In this document: piece by piece, positions 18,412 through 27,025 of the stretch
Layout of the letters: the number at the start of each line of letters is the position of its first letter
Position numbering within the stretch: the stretch's first letter is position 1
NCBI GenBank assembly: GCA_016711285.1
Contig: JADJTG010000013.1
Span: 288,001-352,000 of the forward strand
DNA length: 64,000 nucleotides
Origin: Sphingobacteriales bacterium
GTDB taxonomy: Bacteria; Bacteroidota; Bacteroidia; Chitinophagales; UBA2359
Reading direction: 5' to 3'
Position numbers and translations under genes: made by a program
Notes under the pieces: generated by a model
What the model saw: only the letters and a program-made list of their open reading frames with translations
Told to the model about the DNA's origin: nothing
Database searches by the model: none

Positions 18412-18993
18412 TTAATTGAAAATACCGGAAGCATATATTTGGTCAAACAGGGGCAGTAAATCTATGCTTTCTTCTTGTTTGGCATCGCCGCCGCGTAAAG
18501 CATCAATGCGGATAAGCTGAAAAAATTCGCCGCTTACATTCCAACGGCATACCACACCGAAATCTTTCATTACCAAAGAATAATCGCCGTAGCCGCTGCT
18601 TTTGTTGTTGAGGTCGGATACATATACTTTGAATACTTCGCTTTGTATGCCCTTGAAATTGATTTTGCGAGCGTCCATTTTACGAATATAGCTTTTGCCG
18701 AGTGTCCAGTCTTTTTCGGCGGTGAATAAGCTCGGCAGCAATGAATAAATAAGTGAGTCGGTATCGCGGCAATGAAACGACACGCATTGCGCATTTGAAT
18801 ACTCAAAGCCTGCGCGGTCGTTGCCATAATACACCATCGTATCAATTAAAATATCATTGTTGCCCATTTTGGTCATATCTTGCCAATAGCGAATTTCTTT
18901 TACATCGTTGGCGGTAAGATGGCTCTGTTGTGCTATTGTATATTGAATACCCGCCACCAACAAAATCAACAATAGAAAAATCTTGTTTTTCAT
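18412..18993 (-). CDS. Secreted protein of unknown function
   Basis: 193 residues with a clear signal peptide (MKNKIFLLLILLVAGIQYTIAQ, cleavage likely after AIA or TIA). The mature part is mixed alpha/beta with two Cys close together near residues 70-76 (CVSFHC) and no domain I can name. It stands alone with its own probable promoter and is likely periplasmic. Function unknown. Confidence 0.6.
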   Translation of the reverse strand: MKNKIFLLLILLVAGIQYTIAQQSHLTANDVKEIRYWQDMTKMGNNDILIDTMVYYGNDRAGFEYSNAQCVSFHCRDTDSLIYSLLPSLFTAEKDWTLGKSYIRKMDARKINFKGIQSEVFKVYVSDLNNKSSGYGDYSLVMKDFGVVCRWNVSGEFFQLIRIDALRGGDAKQEESIDLLPLFDQIYASGIFN

Positions 18994-19059
18994 ATTTATA
19001 AACTAAAAAACTGTTTTTATAAAAAATAATTACAGCCATTTTTATACAAAAGGGCATTG

Positions 19060-19067
19060 CAAAAGTA
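19060..19067 (-). promoter_or_regulatory. -7 element upstream of the secreted unknown gene
   Basis: TACTTTTG on the minus strand, 67 bases before the ATG at 18993; matches TAnnTTTG. Confidence 0.45.
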
Positions 19068-19143
19068 CGACATAAAAACGGATTTTATTATTTTGAGGTT
19101 TGTACAAAGTTAAAAAATCAATGTTCAGCCTGTAAAAATATCA

Positions 19144-21633
19144 TTAAACGCGCTTGCGTGGGGTGCGTGTAAATTGTTGAAGTTGTTGATAATCTACATA
19201 ATAAATTATTTTTAGAGACAGCGAATTGGCTTGCGGCTCGCGGAAAAGTGTTTCCATGTTTTTGGAAAAATTGAGGTCGTTGTAAAGTTCGCCGGATTTT
19301 GAGGTGAGTATGGCGTTTTTCCAGGTAATGTTAATATCGCTGCCCGGGGCAAATCGCCAAGTATAAACCAAATCAATATTAAAAGCATTAAAATTGACGT
19401 TGTGCAGAGAATAGCCTTTATTGTCAAAATCGGCATAAGTACTCGGATATAATAAACCGTCATTTTCGCCTAACAGAAAAAAACGGCGATATTCGGCATC
19501 TGACCAATAATGGCGCAAACGAAAATCAAGCCCCATGCGATTGGTAAATAAATAAGCCGCCGTAATTGATTGTTCGTAAGTAACTACATCGCGCTCGGCA
19601 ATGATAACCTGTGTGTTGCCTGCATCATCGCTGATATGGTCGGCAAATCCTTTGTCTTGTAAATAATTGTTGTTTTGTAAAGCATATACCAACAACAACT
19701 TGTCATTAACCCTGAAACGCGGTGCTATATTCCAGTGTATATTGTGGCGGCGGCTGTCGGTTTCGTAAAAATGGCGATATTCCCACCAAGCATCAAAAGC
19801 AAAGCGTTTGCGGTAATCGCTCGAAACCCAGTTGCCGATGGTGAAATTTTTTGGATAAGTGTAAAAACGCCCTTCCAAGCGCGGCTCGAAAAAATCGTAA
19901 GTAACAAAAGGCTCTGCACCTATCCAAGTGCCGTTGGCAAAGAAATTTTTCCAAAACCAGTTTGATTCGAAGTTGATGCCGAAATTCTGAAAGCGATTGG
20001 GGGCATAAAGGCGCGAATAAGAAATGTTGAGATTATTGTACATTTCGTTGAAACGCCAAAATGCCTTGTATAAATTTTGTTTGAGATTCAAAGAAACAGT
20101 GCGCTCGTTGTTGTTGTACAAAAACCCTAAATCGTTAGGGTCGTAGCTGTTGCTCTCTTCGTTGTAGGCAATGCCGTAGTTCCATTTGCCGCCTATTTTG
20201 GCTATATGTGTAAAGTAAGTATGCCCTAATTCGGTGGCATCGTTGAAGTATTTTTGCGACAAAGCTCCACTGCCGCGTATTTGTAGATTTCCTTTTTTGT
20301 TTTGAAATTGAAACTCTGTGCCGCTTACGTTGGCATCGTAAAAATGACTGCTGCTGCGCCATACGTTGGTGTTGATAAATGAAAGGTAAGAATTGTGCTT
20401 AAATGCTTGATCAAATACCAATACATTGTAGTTGGCGAGCGGGTTGGTGGCAATACTGCGCTTTTTTTGCGTATCGTTGTTGATAATAACGGCTTCGGTG
20501 GCTTGTGTGACAGCATTAAAAACGCCTATACCCAAATTTTTAGTCGTGCGCCCCGAAATTTTGCTCGCATTGAGCAATTTAACTTCTTTGGGATTTTCAA
20601 TAATATCTTCATTGCTCTGTAATTCGTCTGCTACTTCGTGGTAGCGCAAAGGAGTGCCGCCCACTCGCCGCGAGTAAAATAGGCCTGCTTTATTGAATAG
20701 CTCTGTGCCTTCGGTGAAAAAAGGGCGATTTTCGTTGAAACGCACTTCAAAAGGCGACAAATTGAGTATCTGATTGTCGGAGCGTACTTGTCCGAAATCG
20801 GGCACTAAGGTCATATCTAACGTAAAAGCATCGTTAATGCCGTATTTTAAATCCATACCGCCATTGATATTGGTTTTTTGGCTGTTGTCGGCTTCGTTGT
20901 TGAAATAAGTGAGTGCTATGTATGGCGTAAGCGACAAACGCAGCGGCGTTTTTATGTTTTCAATGCCTGTGAGCCAACCTGCCTGATTGAAAAAACCGTT
21001 GACTTCAGGATTCAGCTCGCTCCACCAGCTTTGCTCCCGCAAGCGGCGTATGTTGCGGGTAAAGTTGATATTCCAGGTTTGTTGGTTCTTTTTAGGAAAC
21101 CGCAATGCCGAAAAAGGAAGCCGAAACTCTGCCGTCCAGCCGTTTTTATCAACTTTTACGGCACTTTCCCACACAGCGTCCCAAGAATTGTCCTCACCAG
21201 TGGCGGCATATTTGGTATCAAATTGTACGCCGGCAGCTGTAACAATAAAACCAAATCCGTTGATATTATCCTGAAACGCATCAATTGTTACTCCAAACCA
21301 ATCACTGTTGCCTACATCATCGCGCTTGGAAAGCATGGTGAGTACGCTGTCGGGAGCTGTATCGTAGAGCCAAGCACCGATATATACAGCTTCGTTATCA
21401 AATAATACTTTTACAACGCTGCGTTGAGCGGGTTGTGTGCCGGGTTTCGGCGAGCGAACGATAAAGTCTGTAGCTTCAGGTGCCTGTTGCCACTCGGTTT
21501 CATTTAATGTTCCGTCTATTTTTATCAAATTTGCAATTCTGTGCGCATTTACTTGTTTTTTATCCGCCTGCGCCATCGTTGGGTGGCAATTATAAGTAAA
21601 TATAAAAAAAATGATAATATAACGGCAAAACAT
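19144..21633 (-). CDS. DUF5916 outer-membrane protein with CBM9-like N-terminal domain
   Basis: 829 residues. An N-terminal signal sequence (ends near MAQA) is followed by a CBM9-like domain at about 30-230, with IDGTLNETEWQQAP, the DDVGNSDWFGVTIDAF segment and WNINFTRNIRRL. The remaining 600 residues are long amphipathic strands rich in Tyr, Trp and Asn, as in outer-membrane beta-barrels (FNENRPFFTEGTELFNKAGL is a recognisable DUF5916 landmark). The ligand is unknown; the CBM9-like part suggests sugar or glycan contact. A -7 element precedes it. No polysaccharide-utilisation genes lie nearby. Confidence 0.82.
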   Translation of the reverse strand: MFCRYIIIFFIFTYNCHPTMAQADKKQVNAHRIANLIKIDGTLNETEWQQAPEATDFIVRSPKPGTQPAQRSVVKVLFDNEAVYIGAWLYDTAPDSVLTMLSKRDDVGNSDWFGVTIDAFQDNINGFGFIVTAAGVQFDTKYAATGEDNSWDAVWESAVKVDKNGWTAEFRLPFSALRFPKKNQQTWNINFTRNIRRLREQSWWSELNPEVNGFFNQAGWLTGIENIKTPLRLSLTPYIALTYFNNEADNSQKTNINGGMDLKYGINDAFTLDMTLVPDFGQVRSDNQILNLSPFEVRFNENRPFFTEGTELFNKAGLFYSRRVGGTPLRYHEVADELQSNEDIIENPKEVKLLNASKISGRTTKNLGIGVFNAVTQATEAVIINNDTQKKRSIATNPLANYNVLVFDQAFKHNSYLSFINTNVWRSSSHFYDANVSGTEFQFQNKKGNLQIRGSGALSQKYFNDATELGHTYFTHIAKIGGKWNYGIAYNEESNSYDPNDLGFLYNNNERTVSLNLKQNLYKAFWRFNEMYNNLNISYSRLYAPNRFQNFGINFESNWFWKNFFANGTWIGAEPFVTYDFFEPRLEGRFYTYPKNFTIGNWVSSDYRKRFAFDAWWEYRHFYETDSRRHNIHWNIAPRFRVNDKLLLVYALQNNNYLQDKGFADHISDDAGNTQVIIAERDVVTYEQSITAAYLFTNRMGLDFRLRHYWSDAEYRRFFLLGENDGLLYPSTYADFDNKGYSLHNVNFNAFNIDLVYTWRFAPGSDINITWKNAILTSKSGELYNDLNFSKNMETLFREPQANSLSLKIIYYVDYQQLQQFTRTPRKRV

Positions 21634-21655
21634 GTACTAAAAAGGATTGTTTATA

Positions 21656-21663
21656 CAAAAATA
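21656..21663 (-). promoter_or_regulatory. -7 element of the DUF5916 gene
   Basis: TATTTTTG on the minus strand, 23 bases before the ATG at 21633, so the leader would be about 15 bases. Confidence 0.45.
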
Positions 21664-21799
21664 TAGGTCTAATGTGTATAATAAGCAATGATAAAGTTAA
21701 AATAGGTTAATGAGCGATAATAATATCTTGTAAAGGTAGTTTTTTGGGATAAAAAATCAACATTTTCAATGTTTTCGGTATTTAAAATATATTTATTTA

Positions 21800-22876
21800 A
21801 TGTCAATGAGAGTAAATGATTCAGACGAAAAAGAACAGTTTTTTTCGCGGCAACTTTTGCAATGGCATACCCGACACAACGACCGCCAAATGCCTTGGAA
21901 AGGAATTAAAGACCCTTATAAAATTTGGCTGTCGGAAATAATTTTGCAACAAACACGTGTAGAACAGGGACTGCCTTATTACGAAAAAATCATCGCTGCC
22001 TACCCCACTGTACACGATTTGGCAGCAGCCCCCGATGATGCGGTGATGCACTTATGGCAGGGTTTGGGTTATTATAGTCGTGCTCGCAATATGTTGGCGG
22101 CGGCACGCTATATCAGTGACAACTGTGGCGGTTTTTTTCCTGATAATTACAATGCTATTGCCCAACTCAAAGGTGTCGGCTCTTATACCGCTGCCGCTAT
22201 TGCTTCTTTTGCTTTCAATTTGCCGCATGCCGTTGTCGATGGTAATGTATATCGGGTGCTTTCGCGGTATTTTGGCATTGATATACCCACCGACAGCACG
22301 GCGGGCAAAAAATATTTTTCTGCGCTGGCAAACCGCCTCTTGCCACCCGAACAGGCAGCAACATACAATCAGGCAATTATGGATTTTGGAGCTACGCAAT
22401 GCACACCTCAACATCCGAATTGTATGTTTTGTCCTGTTGGAGCATCTTGCAGTGCCTTGCACCAAAACAACATAGACCGCTATCCGGTGAAGGAAAAAAA
22501 ACTGCAAAAAAAAATGCGCTATTTTTGTTTTTGGGTATTGCGGCAGGGAGACACACTGTGGATAGAAAAACGCATTGCTGCCGATATTTGGAAAGATTTG
22601 TACCAGTTTCCGTTGTCGGAGGCGGCTGCAACTTGGGAGGCTGCCGCTATTGCCAAGCATAGCAGCTTTCCGGTAGCTGATATATCCGAAATTTATCGCC
22701 AAACGCTCACCCACCGCGAAATAGCGGCGCGTTTTGTGCAGGTAGCCGCCGCCGACCCTTTGCAAGTGGCACAAATGTACCCACAGGCGCAGGCGGTTTC
22801 TATTACAGCATTGAAAAATTTTGCTTTTCCGAAAATTATTGTGGAATATTGTAAGGCGCAGGGCTGGATAGATTAA
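21800..22876 (+). CDS. mutY: A/G-specific adenine glycosylase MutY
   Basis: Removes adenine mispaired with 8-oxoguanine. 358 residues. The helix-hairpin-helix glycosylase domain holds the catalytic Glu in WLSEIILQQTRV and Asp in AVVDGNVYRVL. The 4Fe-4S cluster cysteines follow the C-x6-C-x2-C-x5-C spacing in CTPQHPNCMFCPVGASC. The C-terminal third is the MutT-like 8-oxoG recognition domain (FCFWVLRQGD onward). The start may be the first ATG at 21800 or the second at 21806. It is convergent with the DUF4294 gene across a shared terminator. Confidence 0.95.
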   Translation: MSMRVNDSDEKEQFFSRQLLQWHTRHNDRQMPWKGIKDPYKIWLSEIILQQTRVEQGLPYYEKIIAAYPTVHDLAAAPDDAVMHLWQGLGYYSRARNMLAAARYISDNCGGFFPDNYNAIAQLKGVGSYTAAAIASFAFNLPHAVVDGNVYRVLSRYFGIDIPTDSTAGKKYFSALANRLLPPEQAATYNQAIMDFGATQCTPQHPNCMFCPVGASCSALHQNNIDRYPVKEKKLQKKMRYFCFWVLRQGDTLWIEKRIAADIWKDLYQFPLSEAAATWEAAAIAKHSSFPVADISEIYRQTLTHREIAARFVQVAAADPLQVAQMYPQAQAVSITALKNFAFPKIIVEYCKAQGWID

Positions 22877-22891
22877 AATGAGCCGCCTATA

Positions 22892-22935
22892 ATAAAAAAG
22901 GTCGCAGGTTTATTGACACCCACGACCTTTTTTAT
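22892..22935 (+). terminator. Bidirectional terminator between mutY and the DUF4294 gene
   Basis: A perfect 13-base inverted repeat (22892-22904 with 22923-22935, core aaaaaaggtcg) around an 18-base loop, with A and T tracts that serve both strands. Confidence 0.85.
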
Positions 22936-22960
22936 CATTTTTTATACTACAAAAAAAACT

Positions 22961-23602
22961 TTATATCAACTTTTCGTCTTTTAAATCTCGCAATACGCGC
23001 TCCAGCATGCGATTTTCGTCGGGATTATAAGGTGTGTCAAATTTGTAGCCGTAGCGTTTGCCGATTACTTCGTAAAACCAAACCGAAACACCGCTTTTAT
23101 AATCTTTTAAGATACTTTCAAAAGTACGGTCGCTGTCGCGCTCTACCAAGTCTATCAGTACCTTGCCCTGGCTGACCGTTAAGTTTTTTAGTTCATCTCT
23201 GAATTTACCTTTCAATTCTTTTTCTAATTTATTTACATACTGATTGCGCTTGCGTTTTTTGTCCATTGTAGCCGTAGTATCTTCAATTTGTTTCATCAAC
23301 GCATTTATTTTTGTGGCATAAGGATATACTTTCATCACATTGCGGCGCATTTTTTGGTACAAAGCGCGTTCTTCGGCGGTATTGATGGCATCTTCGGTGA
23401 TTACTACTTCTGAGAGCAAAAAACTCGGAATGGAATCTGCGCCCACTTTTCCGGCACGCGACTTGTCGCGTTTGAGCATTTCGGACAAAGTGAGTTCTTC
23501 GTCTTCATCGGTCGTTTGTGCCTGCACATAAGCCGGAACAATTGCACACAAAGCACACAAGAGCGCGAAGCAATAAAATATTTTTTTTATGGAGGTCGTC
23601 AT
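22961..23602 (-). CDS. DUF4294 secreted protein
   Basis: 213 residues. A signal peptide (hydrophobic 8-28, cleavage near VQAQ) is followed by a charged, helical domain with KVYPYATKINALMKQIE and a C-terminal region around VWFYEVIGKRYGYKFDTP. This matches DUF4294, found almost only in Bacteroidota. Function unknown; location periplasmic by its signal sequence. Confidence 0.8.
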   Translation of the reverse strand: MTTSIKKIFYCFALLCALCAIVPAYVQAQTTDEDEELTLSEMLKRDKSRAGKVGADSIPSFLLSEVVITEDAINTAEERALYQKMRRNVMKVYPYATKINALMKQIEDTTATMDKKRKRNQYVNKLEKELKGKFRDELKNLTVSQGKVLIDLVERDSDRTFESILKDYKSGVSVWFYEVIGKRYGYKFDTPYNPDENRMLERVLRDLKDEKLI

Positions 23603-23711
23603 TTATCGTTTTTATATAAAAAATAAGGTATCTTAGAAAATGCTTATTGGTTTGGGCATAACGAAATATAAGACTACACCATTATATATTTGTTTAAAAA
23701 TATTTTTTGCA

Positions 23712-24467
23712 TTATTTCAAGAATGCTTGTGTGAAATTGTCGGTAATTTCGGTGGCGAGTTCTAATTGTTCGGGAGTTTCGCTGTGTGTAAAAGTTTGCT
23801 CGCGTAAATAAATAGTGTCGTTGCTGTTATAAAGCAAACGGTTGGCATCAAACTGAATGGTTACGTTTTTGGTGGTTGAGTTGCTGAATTGCAGGTCTTT
23901 TTCCAGCTCCACGACTCTGTACAGCGCATCGGTGCCCGTATGATAACTGAAGGCATAACGCGGCACTGCTTGGGTGGTGTCGTAGTCGCTGCGCCCTTCG
24001 AGTTGTACGAATTTATATTTTGTTGCCCAGCCCCAGTGCGTATTTTGCGATACACTCAAAGGGTGGTCAATGGCGAAAGTGGCAGGGTCGGAGGCATTAG
24101 TGGCTGCATCTAAGCCCAATCCGAAGCGCACTGCTTTGTATTCGCCGGCAGGTACTTTGAGGCGCAAGGTGTCGGGACTGCTCAGGTCGTACAATATTAC
24201 ATCTTTGAGCGCAACTGCTTCGTTGTTGTTGTTAATAAGCGCGATATTGGACAGATAAAACTGAAATAAAGAAAACTTTAAACGCTCGCCATACACTGTT
24301 TCAAATTCATCGGTAAAATTTAAAGGCTTGTTGTTAATCAAAGCCTGCCATTGCAATTGCAAATTATAATCTACTTCGGTTGTGTCGTCATCATCTTTAC
24401 ACGCCACAAAAAAAACACTCAACAAGAGTACGAATGCTGCAATTTTATTGGGGAAAAGCCGAAACAT
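23712..24467 (-). CDS. MbnP-like lipoprotein
   Basis: 251 residues. Lipoprotein signal with lipobox FVAC (lipidated Cys 23) and a DDDD run after it. The mature domain shows MbnP-family landmarks: FSLFQFYLSNIALIN near residue 65, VRFGLGLD near 113, and the Trp-rich THWGWATKYKFVQLEG near 142. MbnP proteins are periplasmic partners of MbnH, a diheme enzyme that oxidises a Trp of MbnP to create a copper site. The Trp residues are present here but no MbnH/MauG-like gene lies within the window. Copper binding is inferred from the family. Confidence 0.72.
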   Translation of the reverse strand: MFRLFPNKIAAFVLLLSVFFVACKDDDDTTEVDYNLQLQWQALINNKPLNFTDEFETVYGERLKFSLFQFYLSNIALINNNNEAVALKDVILYDLSSPDTLRLKVPAGEYKAVRFGLGLDAATNASDPATFAIDHPLSVSQNTHWGWATKYKFVQLEGRSDYDTTQAVPRYAFSYHTGTDALYRVVELEKDLQFSNSTTKNVTIQFDANRLLYNSNDTIYLREQTFTHSETPEQLELATEITDNFTQAFLK

Positions 24468-24564
24468 AAAAAAAAGATATAAATGAGATAAAAATAAACA
24501 GGATTATGGCATAGAAAAATCCCATTTTACCCAACAGTATTGTATAAAGAAAAGTTGCAAATTT

Positions 24565-25002
24565 TTATTTAGATTCTTCTTCTGTTATTTCGGTTGTATC
24601 AATAGCTTCCGGCTCAGGGTCGCTCAAATCTATTTGATGTTTTTGAACGCTATTGTACCATTTTATCAATTTTTTAATATCGCTTGTGTAAACTTTCTCT
24701 CTGTCGTGGTCGGGTAGTGCCATAATCATAAAGTCGCGCAACTCGGCAGGGCTGGCGTTGGAGGCAGGCAGCACGAGCGACAACTCCGAAATTTGGCGCA
24801 TCACCTGACGCAAAGGCACAGTGCCGCCATCTTGTGTATAGATAGCTACACTTTCTAAAGCAGAAAAACTATTTAAGCGTTGAGGGACAAACGTAGTTTT
24901 ATTATCTTCCAAAGAGCGCAATACCAAACCGTCTTTGCGCGTTCCTTTTAATTCAAACAGACCTGATTGCCCTGTAACAGCGATGATTTTTGAAAAATTC
25001 AT
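24565..25002 (-). CDS. DUF5606 family cytoplasmic protein
   Basis: 145 residues with no signal peptide. The N-terminal half (IAVTGQSGLFELKGTRKDG, then VPQRLNSFSALESVAIY) is a small beta-rich fold like those in RNA- or DNA-binding proteins; the second half is helical with an acidic tail. The pattern matches DUF5606 of Bacteroidota. Function unknown. A -7 element lies 56 bases upstream, and the divergent neighbour is the histidine phosphatase gene. Confidence 0.75.
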   Translation of the reverse strand: MNFSKIIAVTGQSGLFELKGTRKDGLVLRSLEDNKTTFVPQRLNSFSALESVAIYTQDGGTVPLRQVMRQISELSLVLPASNASPAELRDFMIMALPDHDREKVYTSDIKKLIKWYNSVQKHQIDLSDPEPEAIDTTEITEEESK

Positions 25003-25057
25003 GGTTTAAAAATAACTGTAAAATATAATAATTGAATGTTAATAGATATTAGGGCTG

Positions 25058-25065
25058 CAAATTTA
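25058..25065 (-). promoter_or_regulatory. -7 element of the DUF5606 gene
   Basis: TAAATTTG on the minus strand, matching TAnnTTTG, 56 bases before the ATG at 25002. Confidence 0.45.
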
Positions 25066-25114
25066 TATAAGTATTACAGATTTTTACTACTACACGCTGC
25101 AATATGTAAGTATC

Positions 25115-25149
25115 TGTTGAAAAGACTGTGAAAAAATTTGCTATTTTTG
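25115..25149 (+). promoter_or_regulatory. Promoter of the histidine phosphatase gene
   Basis: TATTTTTG at 25142-25149 matches the -7 element. TGTTG at 25115-25119 could be the -33 element, with 22 bases between. The -7 element lies 26 bases before the ATG at 25175, supporting that start over the earlier frame opening at 25154. Confidence 0.5.
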
Positions 25150-25174
25150 TTCTTTGTTACATTTTTATTATCTA

Positions 25175-25801
25175 ATGCGTAAAGAATTATATATCGTGCG
25201 CCACGCTCAAACAGATTTTAACTTGCAGGGTATTGTGCAGGGCAGTGGTGTGGACAGCGACATCAATGATACCGGACAACAACAGGCGGCGGAATTTTAT
25301 GAAAAATATAAAGATGAGGGTTTTGATGCCGTAGCTACTTCTTCGCTCAAACGCACCGCACAGTCGGTGGCGGGTTTTTTGGCAGCTGGTATTCCGCACC
25401 GACAGTATGCCCACCTCAACGAAATTTGCTGGGGTATTTATGAGGGCAAAGCTCCTACCGCCGATTGGCAGGCTGCCTACGAAAGTATGTCGGTGGCGTG
25501 GCGGGCAGGAAATACCCACATCGCGCCGCCGCAGGGCGAAAGCCCCGACTCCGTGTATCAACGCTTGGCAACGTGGCTGCTCGATGAACTGCCCCACATC
25601 GAAGGCGATAAAATTTTGGTGTGTACGCACGGGCGCACGTTGCGTATTTTTATGACGCTGCTGACAAATGCTCCTTTGGCACACATGGAACGTTTCGGGC
25701 ACGCCAATTTAGGACTTTATAAAGTGATTTATACGCCGCAAAACTGCGATATTGTTGTCAGTAATGAAGTGCAACATTTAAAAAAGATCATTCCCGTATA
25801 A
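25175..25801 (+). CDS. Histidine phosphatase (phosphoglycerate mutase-like) family protein
   Basis: 208 residues from the ATG at 25175. The catalytic phospho-histidine is in YIVRHAQTDFN, the second conserved region is TSSLKRTAQS, and the late histidine is in LVCTHGRTLRIF. The family covers broad phosphatases acting on sugar phosphates, nucleotides and cobalamin precursors as well as mutases, and the sequence does not show which substrate is used. It is a single gene between its own promoter and a terminator. Confidence 0.88.
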   Translation: MRKELYIVRHAQTDFNLQGIVQGSGVDSDINDTGQQQAAEFYEKYKDEGFDAVATSSLKRTAQSVAGFLAAGIPHRQYAHLNEICWGIYEGKAPTADWQAAYESMSVAWRAGNTHIAPPQGESPDSVYQRLATWLLDELPHIEGDKILVCTHGRTLRIFMTLLTNAPLAHMERFGHANLGLYKVIYTPQNCDIVVSNEVQHLKKIIPV

Positions 25802-25806
25802 AAAAA

Positions 25807-25840
25807 TAAAAGGCTGCCAAACAACTTGGCAGCCTTTTTT
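25807..25840 (+). terminator. Bidirectional terminator after the histidine phosphatase gene
   Basis: Stem aaggctgccaa / ttggcagcctt with a 5-base loop (25821-25825) and A/T tracts on both sides; serves the phosphatase gene and the convergent EGF lipoprotein gene. Confidence 0.85.
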
Positions 25841-25866
25841 ATCCATAAAATAAATTTTTTTTATTA

Positions 25867-26577
25867 TTATTTGCTCGTAAAAGTAGCTGTGCAAGTATCG
25901 TCATTGCCGCTTGATACCGTGTACTCGATAGAGAAAGAGTTGGTGTTGGTAGCGGCAAAATGTGAAAAAACAGCCGTAGTAGTACCTGCAATCGTATATT
26001 GCGCACCATCATTTGCAGTTACAGTTTGGCTTGGAATAGTAAATTTATCATTGTTTGCTACTGCTTTTACATTTGCCTGAAAACCACCGAAGTTACTGAT
26101 GATAAATTCATTGGCATTGGTAGAGGTCGTAATCGTAACATCTGCTGCATAATTGCCGGAAGCGCAAACATCATTTTGAGTATAGTTGCCGATATAGTTG
26201 GCAACAGGGAAAGAATCACATGTAGTGCCTGTCCAGCCATTATCGCACTCACAAGTACTAGTAGTGGTGTCGCAGTCGCCGTGTTCGCCGCAATCGGGGC
26301 AAGCCAATTGGCTGCAATCAGAGCCTGTATAGCCGGCCTCGCACTCACATTTTCCGGTTATAGCGTTGTAAGTACCGTGCTCAGAGTTACATTTTACGCT
26401 GCAATCCGAACCAAAATAGCCGGTTTTACAAATACAAGTACCATCTACGCAATCGGTGCTGTTTGCACCACAGTCGAGATTTTCGCAATTATCGGGGTCG
26501 CAAGCATTAAAGGAAATCAATGCAGCGAATACCATCATTAAAGCAAAAAGGGAGTTAATTTTGTTTTTGAACATCAT
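25867..26577 (-). CDS. Lipoprotein with EGF-like repeats
   Basis: 236 residues. Lipobox SFNAC (lipidated Cys 26). Residues about 30-122 hold a dense run of cysteines in EGF-like units, each ending in a GY/GW-x-G-x-x-C pattern: CKTGYFGSDC, CEAGYTGSDC and CDNGWTGTTC. The C-terminal 110 residues are a Thr/Asn/Ala-rich beta domain with a Cys pair. It is probably displayed on the outer membrane surface. EGF-like units are mainly eukaryotic but occur in some Bacteroidota lipoproteins. Function unknown; adhesion or binding would be speculation. A -7 element lies 67 bases upstream. Confidence 0.8.
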   Translation of the reverse strand: MMFKNKINSLFALMMVFAALISFNACDPDNCENLDCGANSTDCVDGTCICKTGYFGSDCSVKCNSEHGTYNAITGKCECEAGYTGSDCSQLACPDCGEHGDCDTTTSTCECDNGWTGTTCDSFPVANYIGNYTQNDVCASGNYAADVTITTSTNANEFIISNFGGFQANVKAVANNDKFTIPSQTVTANDGAQYTIAGTTTAVFSHFAATNTNSFSIEYTVSSGNDDTCTATFTSK

Positions 26578-26644
26578 TGTTAAAAAGAATTATATAATTT
26601 TTAATAGAAAAGTTGTAAAACTTTGTTGTTTTTCAATGCGGCTG

Positions 26645-26652
26645 CAAAGATA
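26645..26652 (-). promoter_or_regulatory. -7 element of the EGF lipoprotein gene
   Basis: TATCTTTG on the minus strand matches the consensus; leader about 60 bases. Confidence 0.5.
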
Positions 26653-27025
26653 AGACTTCTTACGCAGTATATAGTTTAAAAAAATATCCACATTTTTTAA
26701 ACTATTGTGATAAATAACGTAAAATAATTTCAAACGTTGCTTGTGGAATTGAGATATATTGGGTATGTAATAAAAAATGTTGATATAATATGCACCGTAT
26801 AATTTTTAGCTGTAAGGAACGCTGACTCAAACAGCCCATTGGAAATTAGAAGATGGTGATGCAGGATTATATGTGAAATAGCTGCTACTTCTCATATTAC
26901 TCAACTATACGGGTGGATTTTGTTGTGTAATGTAAGGGTTGAATTTAATGACAACTATAGAGACGGTTGTGATAATTATTTTGTAAAAAAATAAAACCCC
27001 ATTTTTTCTACTCTATCTGCAATTT
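26653..27025 (+). other. Intergenic region with no clear gene
   Basis: AT-rich spacer between two minus-strand genes. A short stretch at about 26818-26880 reads on the plus strand as some 20 ordinary-looking codons (GTLTQTAHWKLEDGDAGLYV) closed by stops on both sides. It could be the remnant of a decayed gene, but nothing longer supports this. No terminator or RNA was recognised. Confidence 0.3.

Noticed and set aside
26811..26900. Insertion sequence remnant in the 26.6-27.0 kb gap
   Set aside because: No inverted repeats, target duplication or transposase motif; only about 20 codon-like triplets.
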